From contig JAFZAH010000050.1 of the NCBI GenBank assembly GCA_017548275.1, forward strand, positions 1-41,264: a stretch of 41,264 bases of DNA. Direction: 5' to 3'. Made by a program: the position numbers and the translations under genes. How positions within the stretch are numbered: position 1 is the first letter of the stretch; each line of letters begins with the position of its first letter. Below the pieces are notes generated by a model. That model worked only from the letters and a program-made list of their open reading frames with translations, was not told the DNA's origin and made no database searches. Below, in pieces: positions 1 through 6,705 of this stretch. The DNA comes from Prevotella sp. GTDB lineage: Bacteria; Bacteroidota; Bacteroidia; Bacteroidales; Bacteroidaceae.

Positions 1-1
1 C

Positions 2-298
2 GACTACGCCATATTGTTGAAGAATGTGAGCCTGAGCAACAACCTGAACGAGTCGCATAGCGTCGAGAAACTGAAATCAACCCTCAGCGTGATTGACTTC
101 ATCCCCGGCGACGTAAACGGTGACTTGGAGGTGGATGTGGCAGACTTCACCCTGATGGCCAACTACCTGCTCGGCAAAACACTCACGGTGTTTATCATGG
201 AAGCAGCCGACGTGGCAGGTGGTATAGGCGGTGTACCTGACGGCGATATCGACGTTGCCGACCTGACAGGTATCGCCAATATCATCTTGCACCAATAA
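2..298 (+). CDS. C-terminal end of a secreted dockerin-repeat protein (5' truncated)
   Basis: The reading frame is open from the first bases of the window, so this is the tail of a larger gene whose start lies outside. The visible 99 residues hold two dockerin type I-like repeats. The first begins at GDVNGDLEVDVADFTLMANY, the second contains DGDIDVADLTGIANIIL and ends at the stop codon. Each has the Asp/Asn-rich calcium-loop spacing followed by a helix. In Bacteroidales such C-terminal dockerin-like modules sit on secreted or surface proteins; there is no cellulosome, so the partner is unknown. The catalytic or binding part is not visible. An internal TTG at 14 is not needed as a start. Confidence 0.75.
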   Translation, partial: DYAILLKNVSLSNNLNESHSVEKLKSTLSVIDFIPGDVNGDLEVDVADFTLMANYLLGKTLTVFIMEAADVAGGIGGVPDGDIDVADLTGIANIILHQ

Positions 299-348
299 AA
301 CTCATGGTTTAGGGTAGAGGGTTTAGCATACGTTCATGCCCTCTACCT

Positions 349-444
349 TAATACCCTGACCCTCCCGAGGGAGAGGGGAGATACTCCAAAAAGGGACGGC
401 TGCGTCCCCGGCAAAGAGGGCAAGGGGTTAAAACCCTCAACCCC
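349..444. repeat. GC-rich intergenic repeat sequence
   Basis: This non-coding stretch contains CCCTCCCGAGGGAGAGGGGA and later a run ending CCTCAACCCC. It uses the same words as the GC-rich elements at 1700-1875, 15870-15913 and 38793-38830. No open frame is credible. Together with the hairpins at 445-517 and 564-584 it fills the 299-639 gap. Confidence 0.5.
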
Positions 445-517
445 AAAAACAGCGGATTGCACGAATTTCACGGATACTGATACATCCGTTTCATTCGTGC
501 AATCCGTTGTTTTTTAT
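445..517. terminator. Long hairpin, likely bidirectional terminator
   Basis: A 14-bp perfect stem (453-466 with 493-506, CGGATTGCACGAAT and its complement) encloses an inner 6-bp stem (ACGGAT at 470-475 with ATCCGT at 484-489). It is flanked by an A run on the left (445-449) and a T run on the right (510-516), which also pair. That arrangement can terminate both the plus-strand dockerin gene ending at 298 and the minus-strand gene ending at 640. The word CACGAATT recurs near 39730. Confidence 0.7.
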
Positions 518-563
518 CATTGGTGTCCGCTAAACGACATCAAACTGTCTCAAGGGTGGCATC

Positions 564-584
564 TGTAGGGGCACCGCCCCTACA
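564..584. repeat. Short perfect palindrome
   Basis: TGTAGGGGC (564-572) pairs perfectly with GCCCCTACA (576-584) around a 3-nt loop. Palindromes of this type, built on TGTAGGGGC, are known as dispersed intergenic repeats in several bacterial groups. There is no T run on either side, so a terminator role is uncertain. Confidence 0.5.
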
Positions 585-639
585 AAACTATCTCATTGGC
601 GCCATCACCTATGCCCCTTAGAGCATCTGATAAACCTCC

Positions 640-1632
640 TTACGGATTAATCCTTTCAAAATAGGTGATAATCTCTTCCCAGGTCTTGAAGGTGTCGCTG
701 CCGAAGGGGATGACGGTGCCCATGAATTTCGGGGTGTCATCTGTGGTGATGAGGAAATCGCCCAAGAGCAGTTCGGGCTGGTTGCTGCGGATGATATGTC
801 CGTATGCCGGCACATTGATGTATTCCTCGGCCCAAGCCATGAGACCGTCATCGGGTGTGTCGGTGTAAAGGGGCATGGGTGCCACGATATACACATTATA
901 GATTTCTATCAGGCGCCGGAAGGCTTTCTGTGCGCTCGAACGGGGTTTCTTCCACTCGTCGATGAGGGTGTCGGCCGTGACATAGACCACGGGGCGGTCG
1001 AAACCGCGTTGGCGGTCATCTATCCAACGGATGACAGGCATGACCGACTGCATATACGATTGGTCGTCCATGCGGTGCTCGCCGTGGAAATGGATGGCGG
1101 TGGAGTAGTGCTCATGGAAGAGGTCGTAAGTGAAGACCAGGTTGTCGCGGTCGCCGAACAGTCCGACGACCCGTCGGCGCTCCTCGTCATTGACACCTTC
1201 GAAACAATGGGTGGTGATGTCTTTGTATTCCTTCACCATCGCTTTGGTCACGATGAAGTCTTGTATGCCGTCTTTGCGGGGGTTGAAAAACTTCTGTGCG
1301 CCAGTCATGCCATGGCTGACCATCGTGTCGCCTATCCGCAGGGCGGGATTGATGAGGATACGGTCATAGCCGTAGAGCATCTCCGCATACATGCCGCCCA
1401 TCGATGTGCCGATGATGAGGTCGGGCTGTTCCGTCTCGCACATCGATTTGAGCATGGCTATCGCCTCTTCGGGATGCAGGGGCACATCCTCGGCGATGAC
1501 CGTGGCGTTGCACAATACCTCGCGCAACCGGCCTACCGTTCCTGTCTGTGCCGATGACCCGAAGCCGTGCACATACATCACTTTCTTGCCCGCCATCAGG
1601 TCGGGAAACTGTTTGATATAGGGGTTGTCCAT
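640..1632 (-). CDS. YqiA/YcfP-like alpha/beta hydrolase with a C-terminal HAD/5'-nucleotidase-like domain
   Basis: A 330-residue protein. Residues 15-205 resemble the YqiA/YcfP esterase family: YVHGFGSSA near 20-28, the nucleophile elbow GTSMGG with Ser77, an acid candidate at GDRD (160-163), and a His candidate at HGEHRMDD (186). Typical YqiA proteins stop near 190-200 residues. Here about 120 more follow, resembling a 5'(3')-deoxynucleotidase-type HAD fold: VVYVTADTLIDEW (215-227) at the motif I position and LLLGDFLITTDD (288-299) near motif IV. The first nucleophile Asp appears replaced by Thr219. Start at 1632 is chosen because everything upstream in frame is tandem repeat DNA translated as TTNSPND-like words. 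Substrate unknown. Confidence 0.75.
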   Translation of the reverse strand: MDNPYIKQFPDLMAGKKVMYVHGFGSSAQTGTVGRLREVLCNATVIAEDVPLHPEEAIAMLKSMCETEQPDLIIGTSMGGMYAEMLYGYDRILINPALRIGDTMVSHGMTGAQKFFNPRKDGIQDFIVTKAMVKEYKDITTHCFEGVNDEERRRVVGLFGDRDNLVFTYDLFHEHYSTAIHFHGEHRMDDQSYMQSVMPVIRWIDDRQRGFDRPVVYVTADTLIDEWKKPRSSAQKAFRRLIEIYNVYIVAPMPLYTDTPDDGLMAWAEEYINVPAYGHIIRSNQPELLLGDFLITTDDTPKFMGTVIPFGSDTFKTWEEIITYFERINP

Positions 1633-1636
1633 TTTT

Positions 1637-1875
1637 GGTCGTTTGGGGAGTTGGTCGTTTGGGGAGTTGGTCGTTTGGTCGTTTGGGAGATTGGTCGTTT
1701 GGGGAGCCCCCTCCCCATCCCTCCCCGAGGGGAGGGCGTGGTTAGTGGAGTATTCTCTTGCCCTTTGTCTCATTAAGTATCTACTCCCCTCGCCCTTTGG
1801 GAAGACTACGTGGGGGCGAGCTTCGCTCGGGATGGAGGGGCCGGGGGTGTGGCTGGAGAGGGGTTGGGGGTGAGA
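1637..1875 (-). repeat. Composite repeat element: GGTCGTTTG array plus GC-rich module
   Basis: Five copies of GGTCGTTTG lie between 1637 and 1703, starting 4 nt from the start codon of the minus-strand hydrolase. They are followed by GC-rich segments at about 1705-1740 and 1785-1875, the last ending GAGAGGGGTTGGGGGTGAG, 6 nt from the stop codon of the DUF1846 gene. Read on the minus strand the order is stop codon, TCACCCCCAACCCCTCTCC, spacer, (CCAAACGAC)n, start codon, the same order as at 15767-15913. The middle (1741-1800) contains extra sequence including CTACTCCCCTCGCCCTTTGG. Confidence 0.8.
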
Positions 1876-1880
1876 CTGCT

Positions 1881-3341
1881 TTATTTCCTCACAGGGTCGC
1901 AAGTGAGGTCGCAGCCGAGTTTTTTCAGGATTTTCCGGTCTATCTCGCTCAGCATCACCGTGCAGTGGATTTGGCAACCGCGCAGTTTGGGCAGGCTCTC
2001 CAATGCGCGGCGGCAGTTGTCGTCGTGTGGCGACAGCACGGAGAGCGCTACGAGCACCTCGTCGGTATGCAGACGCGGGTTGCGGCCTCCCAGATATTCT
2101 ATCTTCGTCTTCTGGATGGGTTCAATCATGCTCTGCGGGATGAGTTTCACCTCATGGTCGATACCTGCCAGATGCTTGGTCACGTTGAGCAACAGGGCTG
2201 CGCAGCAACCCAACAGCGGGCTCGACTGCGACGTGATGATGGTGCCGTCGGCAAGTTCGATGGCTGCCGAGGTGTGACCGCTCTCGCTCTTACGGTTGTT
2301 GGCGGCCACGGTGGTTTTGCGGTCGTCAGTCGAGATCTTCAGTTGGTTGAACAACATCTGTATCTTATGCACCTCGCTGTCGTTGCAGGCACCGTCGGCC
2401 AGTTTGTTCGTCGCGGTGTAATAGCGCCGTATGATTTCGTCTTTTGAAGCCTTGCAACACACCTCGTCGTCGGAGATACAGAACCCCACCATGTTCACAC
2501 CCATGTCGGTCGGCGATTTGTAAGGACTGGAACCGTAGATGCCCTCAAACAACGCTTTGAGTACGGGGAAAATCTCTATGTCGCGGTTGTAGTTGACAGC
2601 CACCTTGCCGTATGCGTCGAGATGGAACGGGTCAATCATGTTCACGTCGTTCAGGTCGGCTGTCGCCGCCTCGTAAGCCACGTTGACGGGATGCTTCAAT
2701 GGCAGGCTCCACACGGGGAAGGTCTCAAACTTGGCGTATCCGGCCCTGACACCGCGTTTGTTCTCACCATAGAGTTGGCTGAGACAAACGGCCATTTTGC
2801 CGCTGCCCGGACCGGGAGCCGTGACGATGACCAGCGGGCGTTCCGTCTCGACGAAATCGTTCTTGCCGAACCCTTCGTCAGAGGCGATGAGCGCCACGTT
2901 GTGAGGATAGCCCTCGATGAGGTAGTGGAAATAGGTCTTGATGCCCATGCGCTGCAGACGGTTGCGGAAATTGTCGGCGGAGCGCTGGCCCGAATAATGG
3001 GTGATGACGACCGAGCCGACGAAGAAATCCCTGCCCATGAACGCGTCTCTCAACCGCAGCACATCCTCGTCGTAGGTGATGCCCAGGTCAGCGCGCGTCT
3101 TGTTGGCCTCGATATCCTCGGCGCTGATGACGATGACGATTTCTATGCTGTCGGAGAGTTGTTTGAGCATGCTCAGTTTACTGTCGGGCTTGAAACCGGG
3201 CAGCACGCGCGAGGCATGGTGGTCGTCAAACAGTTTTCCACCTAATTCCAGATAAAGTTTTCCGCCGAACTCTGAGATACGCTCTTTAATATGCTCAGAC
3301 TGAATCTTCACATATTTATTATTGTCAAAACCTATTTGCAT
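1881..3341 (-). CDS. DUF1846 family protein
   Basis: A 486-residue cytoplasmic protein matching the DUF1846 family over its full length, from MQIGFDNNKY to a C-terminal domain with HTSAAIELADGTIIT. Members occur in Firmicutes and Bacteroidetes; structures exist but no accepted biochemical role. Residues 175-182 read APGPGSGK, resembling a P-loop, so nucleotide or phosphate binding is possible (inference). The frame extends 17 codons upstream to 3392, but a consensus promoter lies inside that extension and places the transcript start downstream of it, so 3341 is chosen. The stop is directly followed by a repeat element. Confidence 0.88.
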   Translation of the reverse strand: MQIGFDNNKYVKIQSEHIKERISEFGGKLYLELGGKLFDDHHASRVLPGFKPDSKLSMLKQLSDSIEIVIVISAEDIEANKTRADLGITYDEDVLRLRDAFMGRDFFVGSVVITHYSGQRSADNFRNRLQRMGIKTYFHYLIEGYPHNVALIASDEGFGKNDFVETERPLVIVTAPGPGSGKMAVCLSQLYGENKRGVRAGYAKFETFPVWSLPLKHPVNVAYEAATADLNDVNMIDPFHLDAYGKVAVNYNRDIEIFPVLKALFEGIYGSSPYKSPTDMGVNMVGFCISDDEVCCKASKDEIIRRYYTATNKLADGACNDSEVHKIQMLFNQLKISTDDRKTTVAANNRKSESGHTSAAIELADGTIITSQSSPLLGCCAALLLNVTKHLAGIDHEVKLIPQSMIEPIQKTKIEYLGGRNPRLHTDEVLVALSVLSPHDDNCRRALESLPKLRGCQIHCTVMLSEIDRKILKKLGCDLTCDPVRK

Positions 3342-3367
3342 AATCTTATCAATAAAAAATATGTGTG

Positions 3368-3398
3368 CAAAGTTACGAATAATCGAGAGCACAACAAA
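3368..3398 (-). promoter_or_regulatory. Bacteroidetes-type promoter of the DUF1846 gene
   Basis: On the minus strand TTTG (3395-3398) is followed after exactly 19 nt by TAACTTTG (3368-3375), a full match to the Bacteroidetes primary sigma consensus TTTG-N19-TAnnTTTG. Transcription should begin near 3361, about 20 nt before the ATG at 3341. Confidence 0.85.
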
Positions 3399-3469
3399 AT
3401 GAATTCATTCATTTTTTTTGCCGAGATGAAGTAACTTATCAAAAGTTACGAATAATTGAGGGCACAACA
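3369..3469. repeat. 28-nt direct repeat overlapping the DUF1846 promoter
   Basis: The segments 3369-3396 and 3442-3469 (AAAGTTACGAATAAT, then GAG and GCACAACA) are identical at 26 of 28 positions and offset by 73 nt. The first copy supplies the working minus-strand promoter. The second has an extra A (CAAAAGTTA) that spoils the spacing within the TAnnTTTG box and lacks the distal TTTG. Confidence 0.75.
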
Positions 3470-3518
3470 CTTAACAACAAATGAAGTTAAGCATTTGCGA
3501 AACTTCCGTTATCATTTA

Positions 3519-3549
3519 TTTGTTGATTGACAAAAAGAAGTTACCTTTG
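3519..3549 (+). promoter_or_regulatory. Promoter of the TonB-dependent receptor gene
   Basis: TTTG (3519-3522), 19 nt, then TACCTTTG (3542-3549) is a full consensus match. The predicted start of transcription near 3556 gives a leader of about 50 nt to the ATG at 3607. That is too short for a cobalamin riboswitch, and none is recognisable. Confidence 0.85.
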
Positions 3550-3606
3550 CACCCATAATATCGAAATTCGCATTTTGCATTTCGTATTTCTTTTATCATT
3601 TTAAAA

Positions 3607-5790
3607 ATGTACAAACCACAATTCAACAAGCGCCGGCCAATCCTTTTCCGTCATTTTATCAGAAAAGGGTATGCGCTCTTTGCTTGTCTGGGCCGTGAGG
3701 TGATTATCGGTGTGTTGAGCGTAGCCACGTTGCAATCGGCCAGCGCCGCCACCGATGACAAGAAAAGTTCCTTCGAGGAACGCCCCGATACGACACGGAC
3801 GGAGAGGGTGCACGAACTCGACGAGGTCGAGGTCACGGGCACGAGCGCACCGCTTGCCTTGGAGCAAGCCGCGAGAATGGTCACAGTGCTGAGCCGCGAG
3901 GAGATACAATCGTCGCCAGCGCAAAGTATTAACGATTTGCTGAAATATGCCGTAGGCGTGGATGTACGGCAGCGCGGACCCATCGGGACGCAGACCGACA
4001 TCGCCATACGAGGCGGCACCAGCGAGCAAATCACCATCCTGCTCAACGGCATCAACATCTGCGACCCGCAAACCGGACACAATGCTTTTGATTTTCCTGT
4101 CGATGTGAGCGATATAGAGCGCATCGAAGTGCTTGAGGGCCCTGCAGGAAGGGTCTATGGCACCTCGTCGCTTGTCGGCGCGGTGAATATTGTGACAAAA
4201 AGCCTCACCCCCAACCCCTCTCCAAGTGGAGAGGGGAGTGATTACTCCCTGTGCCCCCAATCTTCCCATTGCTCCCAAAACTCCCAGTGCTCCCAGAATT
4301 CCCATCTTCCCAACTACACAAACGCCCAATCATTCGACATTCGCGTCGAGGGCGGCAGTTTCGGCTATCTGTCGGTTGGCGGCAGGGCGAGTGTGTCGCG
4401 TGGCGTATGGAGCAACCTGTTGAGCGGCAGCCTGACCCGCAGCGACGGTTATCTGCGTTCTGCCTCGGGTCACCTCAACAGCGATTATGCCGGAGGAAAA
4501 GCCTTTTATCAGGGCATGTACGATGATGATGCGATGCGGTTGCGGTGGCATGCCGGATTGAGCACCAAAAGCTTCGGTTCTAACACATTCTACAGTGCGA
4601 AGTTTGACGAACAATATGAGCGGACCACCAAAATCTATACCGCCGTTTATGGGGAGAATAAACTCGGGTGGTTCCATTTCAGGCCGTCAGTCTATTGGAA
4701 CCGCAACATCGACCGGTTTGAACTGATACGCGGTTCTGAGGAGAAAGTGCCGTTCAATTACCATTGCACTGATGTGTTTGGTGTGCATCTCAACAGTTAT
4801 TTCGACTGGGTAGGGGGACGGACCGCCATTGGCGCGGAGTTCCGCAACGAGGACATCGTCAGCGGCAATCTCGGCGAACCGCTGCACAGTCCCAAGCACA
4901 TCAGCGGCACCGACCGCGACTACCTGTACGGGCTGAACCGCTCCAACCTCAGTTTCCATCTTGAGCACAATGTGTTGCTTGACAGGATGACCCTCTCGGC
5001 GGGTTTCGTTGCGGTAAAAAACACATGGAACGGCATGCCGTTCACCTTTTACCCCGGTGTAGATATGAGTTATCGTGTGGGCAATTGCTGGAAAATCTAT
5101 GCCTCTTACAACTCGTCGCTGCGGATGCCCTCGTTCACTGAACTCTATTATAGTGTGGGCGGACATAAGGCGGATAAGTACCTTCAGCCCGAAGAGATGC
5201 GCGCGGTGGAATGTGGCGTGAAATACACCGTGGCGGGTGTCAGCGCCAAGGCTTGCGTATTCCATCACCATCTGCGCAATATGATTGACTGGGTGCTCGA
5301 CCCGACCGCCGCTGAGCCTGTTTGGGAAAGCGTGAACCGTACACGGGTCAACAGCATCGGGACGGAGATACGCGCTGACTTCGACTTGCGACGGTTGTTG
5401 AGCAGCCAACAGGTGCTGAGAAAGTTTCAAGTGGCTTATTGCTATATCAACGAGGACAAGCAGCCGCTGGGGCAAATGCAGACACAGTCGAAACTGGAAT
5501 ATTTGCGCCACCAACTGACGGCATCGCTGCAGGCTGTTTTCTTCGACCGTATGGGCATGACCGTGAAATATCGTCTGCACGACCGTGCCGGCACCTACAC
5601 CACCACTGCGGGCGAAGTGTTGCCCTATCAGGCGTATGGTGTCGTGGATGTGCGCTTGGCGTGGGATGCTCCCCGTTATAGTGTCTATGTCGAGGCTGCC
5701 AACCTGTTGGACAAGGATTATGTCGATTATGGCAACGTTCCCCAACCCGGACTGTGGTTGACGGCTGGTCTGAAATGGCATTTTCGTTGA
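3607..5790 (+). CDS. TonB-dependent outer-membrane receptor, BtuB-like, carrying an in-frame repeat insertion
   Basis: A 727-residue outer-membrane receptor. The N-terminus is long for a signal peptide: about 20 basic residues, then KGYALFACLGREVIIGVLSV and a probable cleavage after ASA (47). A TonB-box-like ELDEVEVTG precedes a plug domain (about 80-197) with the usual ITILLNGI, IERIEVLEGPA and GAVNIVTK blocks. The barrel runs from about 243 to the end, closing in the typical GLKWHF plus Arg. Residues 199-242 are not receptor-like: they translate an intergenic repeat element. Plug and barrel most resemble cobalamin-type BtuB receptors, but no riboswitch or B12 gene is nearby, so the ligand is open. 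It has its own promoter and stands alone. Confidence 0.88.
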   Translation: MYKPQFNKRRPILFRHFIRKGYALFACLGREVIIGVLSVATLQSASAATDDKKSSFEERPDTTRTERVHELDEVEVTGTSAPLALEQAARMVTVLSREEIQSSPAQSINDLLKYAVGVDVRQRGPIGTQTDIAIRGGTSEQITILLNGINICDPQTGHNAFDFPVDVSDIERIEVLEGPAGRVYGTSSLVGAVNIVTKSLTPNPSPSGEGSDYSLCPQSSHCSQNSQCSQNSHLPNYTNAQSFDIRVEGGSFGYLSVGGRASVSRGVWSNLLSGSLTRSDGYLRSASGHLNSDYAGGKAFYQGMYDDDAMRLRWHAGLSTKSFGSNTFYSAKFDEQYERTTKIYTAVYGENKLGWFHFRPSVYWNRNIDRFELIRGSEEKVPFNYHCTDVFGVHLNSYFDWVGGRTAIGAEFRNEDIVSGNLGEPLHSPKHISGTDRDYLYGLNRSNLSFHLEHNVLLDRMTLSAGFVAVKNTWNGMPFTFYPGVDMSYRVGNCWKIYASYNSSLRMPSFTELYYSVGGHKADKYLQPEEMRAVECGVKYTVAGVSAKACVFHHHLRNMIDWVLDPTAAEPVWESVNRTRVNSIGTEIRADFDLRRLLSSQQVLRKFQVAYCYINEDKQPLGQMQTQSKLEYLRHQLTASLQAVFFDRMGMTVKYRLHDRAGTYTTTAGEVLPYQAYGVVDVRLAWDAPRYSVYVEAANLLDKDYVDYGNVPQPGLWLTAGLKWHFR
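4201..4332 (+). repeat. Composite repeat element inserted in frame inside the receptor gene
   Basis: The element starts AGCCTCACCCCCAACCCCTC, forms a stem CCCCTCTCC/GGAGAGGGG, continues with GGGAGTGATTACTCCC (4234-4249), then degenerate 9-nt units of the form CTCCCAnnn (about 4253-4306) and CATCTTCCCAA. Reading the minus strand at 15767-15913, upstream of dapL, gives the same modules in the same order, including the identical 16-nt GGGAGTGATTACTCCC. Length is a multiple of three; no frame is lost. It encodes Ser/Asn/Gln/Cys-rich residues 199-242, just after the plug motif GAVNIVTK. Confidence 0.85.
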
Positions 5791-5839
5791 ATAAAAACCA
5801 AGGGTTGGTCTAAAATATTCCACTCTTAGTCGAAAAAAG

Positions 5840-5871
5840 TTTGTAGTAAGATGAAAAACATATTATCTTTG
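5840..5871 (+). promoter_or_regulatory. Promoter of the DUF4890-like gene
   Basis: TTTG (5840-5843), 20 nt, TATCTTTG (5864-5871). The predicted transcript start is near 5878, giving a leader of about 55 nt. Confidence 0.8.
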
Positions 5872-5933
5872 CATCAGAAAATCACAGTAGTGATATCTAC
5901 TAACTTATTGTTTCATTGTAAAAAAAAGAGATT

Positions 5934-6509
5934 ATGAAAAAGATTGTAATGATTTTAGCCATGGCAGCAACCGTCAGTTTCGGTTATGCCCAGGATGACA
6001 ACAAGAGTGCCGGTTTTGAAAGACGTCAGCCCGACCCCGAACAAATGACCAAGATGATGGCCGAGCGTTTGGAACTCAACGAGAAGCAGACGAAAGACTT
6101 GACCGAACTCAACAAAGAATATGCTGATGTGCTGAGAGGTCCCGGCATGCGTGGTTTCGGTCGTGGTCCCGGTCGTGGCGGTTTTGGCCGTCCTTCTGCT
6201 CCCGGTCAGCCCGGTGGACAAGCCGATGGACAACAAGGTGAACAGCGTCAGCGCCCCCCGCGCTTTGGGCAGGGCGGTGGTCAAGGCATGCCCCAGTTGA
6301 CTGAAGAGCAACGTGAGGAGATGAGAGCCCGCATGGAGCAGATGCAAGCCAAGCGTGCCGAGTATGACAAGAAGGTGCAGGAAATCCTGACCAAGGAGCA
6401 GTACGAGAAATTCCAGGAGATGAGTCCGAAACCCGGCATGGGTCCTGGTATGCGCCCCGGCATGGGTCCCGGCAATCCCGGCATGCAGAATCCTGCCCCA
6501 CAGAAATAA
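5934..6509 (+). CDS. Small secreted DUF4890-like protein, Gly/Pro/Arg/Gln-rich
   Basis: A 191-residue protein with a signal peptide (MKKIVMILAMAATVSFGYA, cleavage near 19). Two charged helical segments, about 38-65 (MTKMMAERLELNEKQTKDL) and 122-160, flank a flexible Gly/Pro/Arg/Gln-rich centre (about 70-118); the tail is Pro/Gly/Met-rich. The helices with LxLxxxQ spacing resemble DUF4890 and Spy/CpxP-like periplasmic proteins, which bind unfolded proteins or metals; function here is not established. It has its own promoter and is closed by a strong terminator, so it is a single-gene unit, plausibly stress-responsive (inference). Confidence 0.75.
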   Translation: MKKIVMILAMAATVSFGYAQDDNKSAGFERRQPDPEQMTKMMAERLELNEKQTKDLTELNKEYADVLRGPGMRGFGRGPGRGGFGRPSAPGQPGGQADGQQGEQRQRPPRFGQGGGQGMPQLTEEQREEMRARMEQMQAKRAEYDKKVQEILTKEQYEKFQEMSPKPGMGPGMRPGMGPGNPGMQNPAPQK

Positions 6510-6534
6510 TGGATTACTGATTATCACTTATCAG

Positions 6535-6569
6535 AAAAGCCCGAAAGTCCCGCCTTTCGGGCTTTTTTT
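6535..6569 (+). terminator. Rho-independent terminator of the DUF4890-like gene
   Basis: AAAAGCCCGAAAG (6535-6547) pairs perfectly with CTTTCGGGCTTTT (6554-6566) around a 6-nt loop and is followed by a T run to 6569. It lies 26 nt after the stop codon. Confidence 0.93.
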
Positions 6570-6644
6570 GTTTGTGAGGAGTTGTGTGGGTGTAATTACT
6601 TATCAAAAAAACACAAAAAAATAGGTGATTTCTGCTTTTTTTTG

Positions 6645-6652
6645 TATTTTTG
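6645..6652 (+). promoter_or_regulatory. Promoter -7 box of the pectinesterase gene
   Basis: TATTTTTG matches TAnnTTTG. No good TTTG is seen 19-21 nt upstream, so the distal box is weak. The leader would be about 47 nt. Confidence 0.6.
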
Positions 6653-6705
6653 CACCCGAAAGTTAGCAAACTACTAATTCAAATTAATAATTAAAACAAA
6701 TTTCT

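Noticed and set aside
1637-1703. Possible CRISPR array
   Set aside because: The repeat is 9 nt with little or no spacer; no cas gene is in the window.
1633-1977. N-terminal extension of the YqiA-like frame (115 codons)
   Set aside because: It translates tandem repeats and overlaps the end of the DUF1846 gene; homologues of the fold start at about MDNPYIKQF.
3393-3606. Cobalamin riboswitch before the BtuB-like receptor
   Set aside because: The promoter leaves only about a 50-nt leader and no B12-box-like sequence is visible.
4687-5823. 378-codon minus-strand frame
   Set aside because: Antisense to the TonB receptor barrel, with no recognisable domain.
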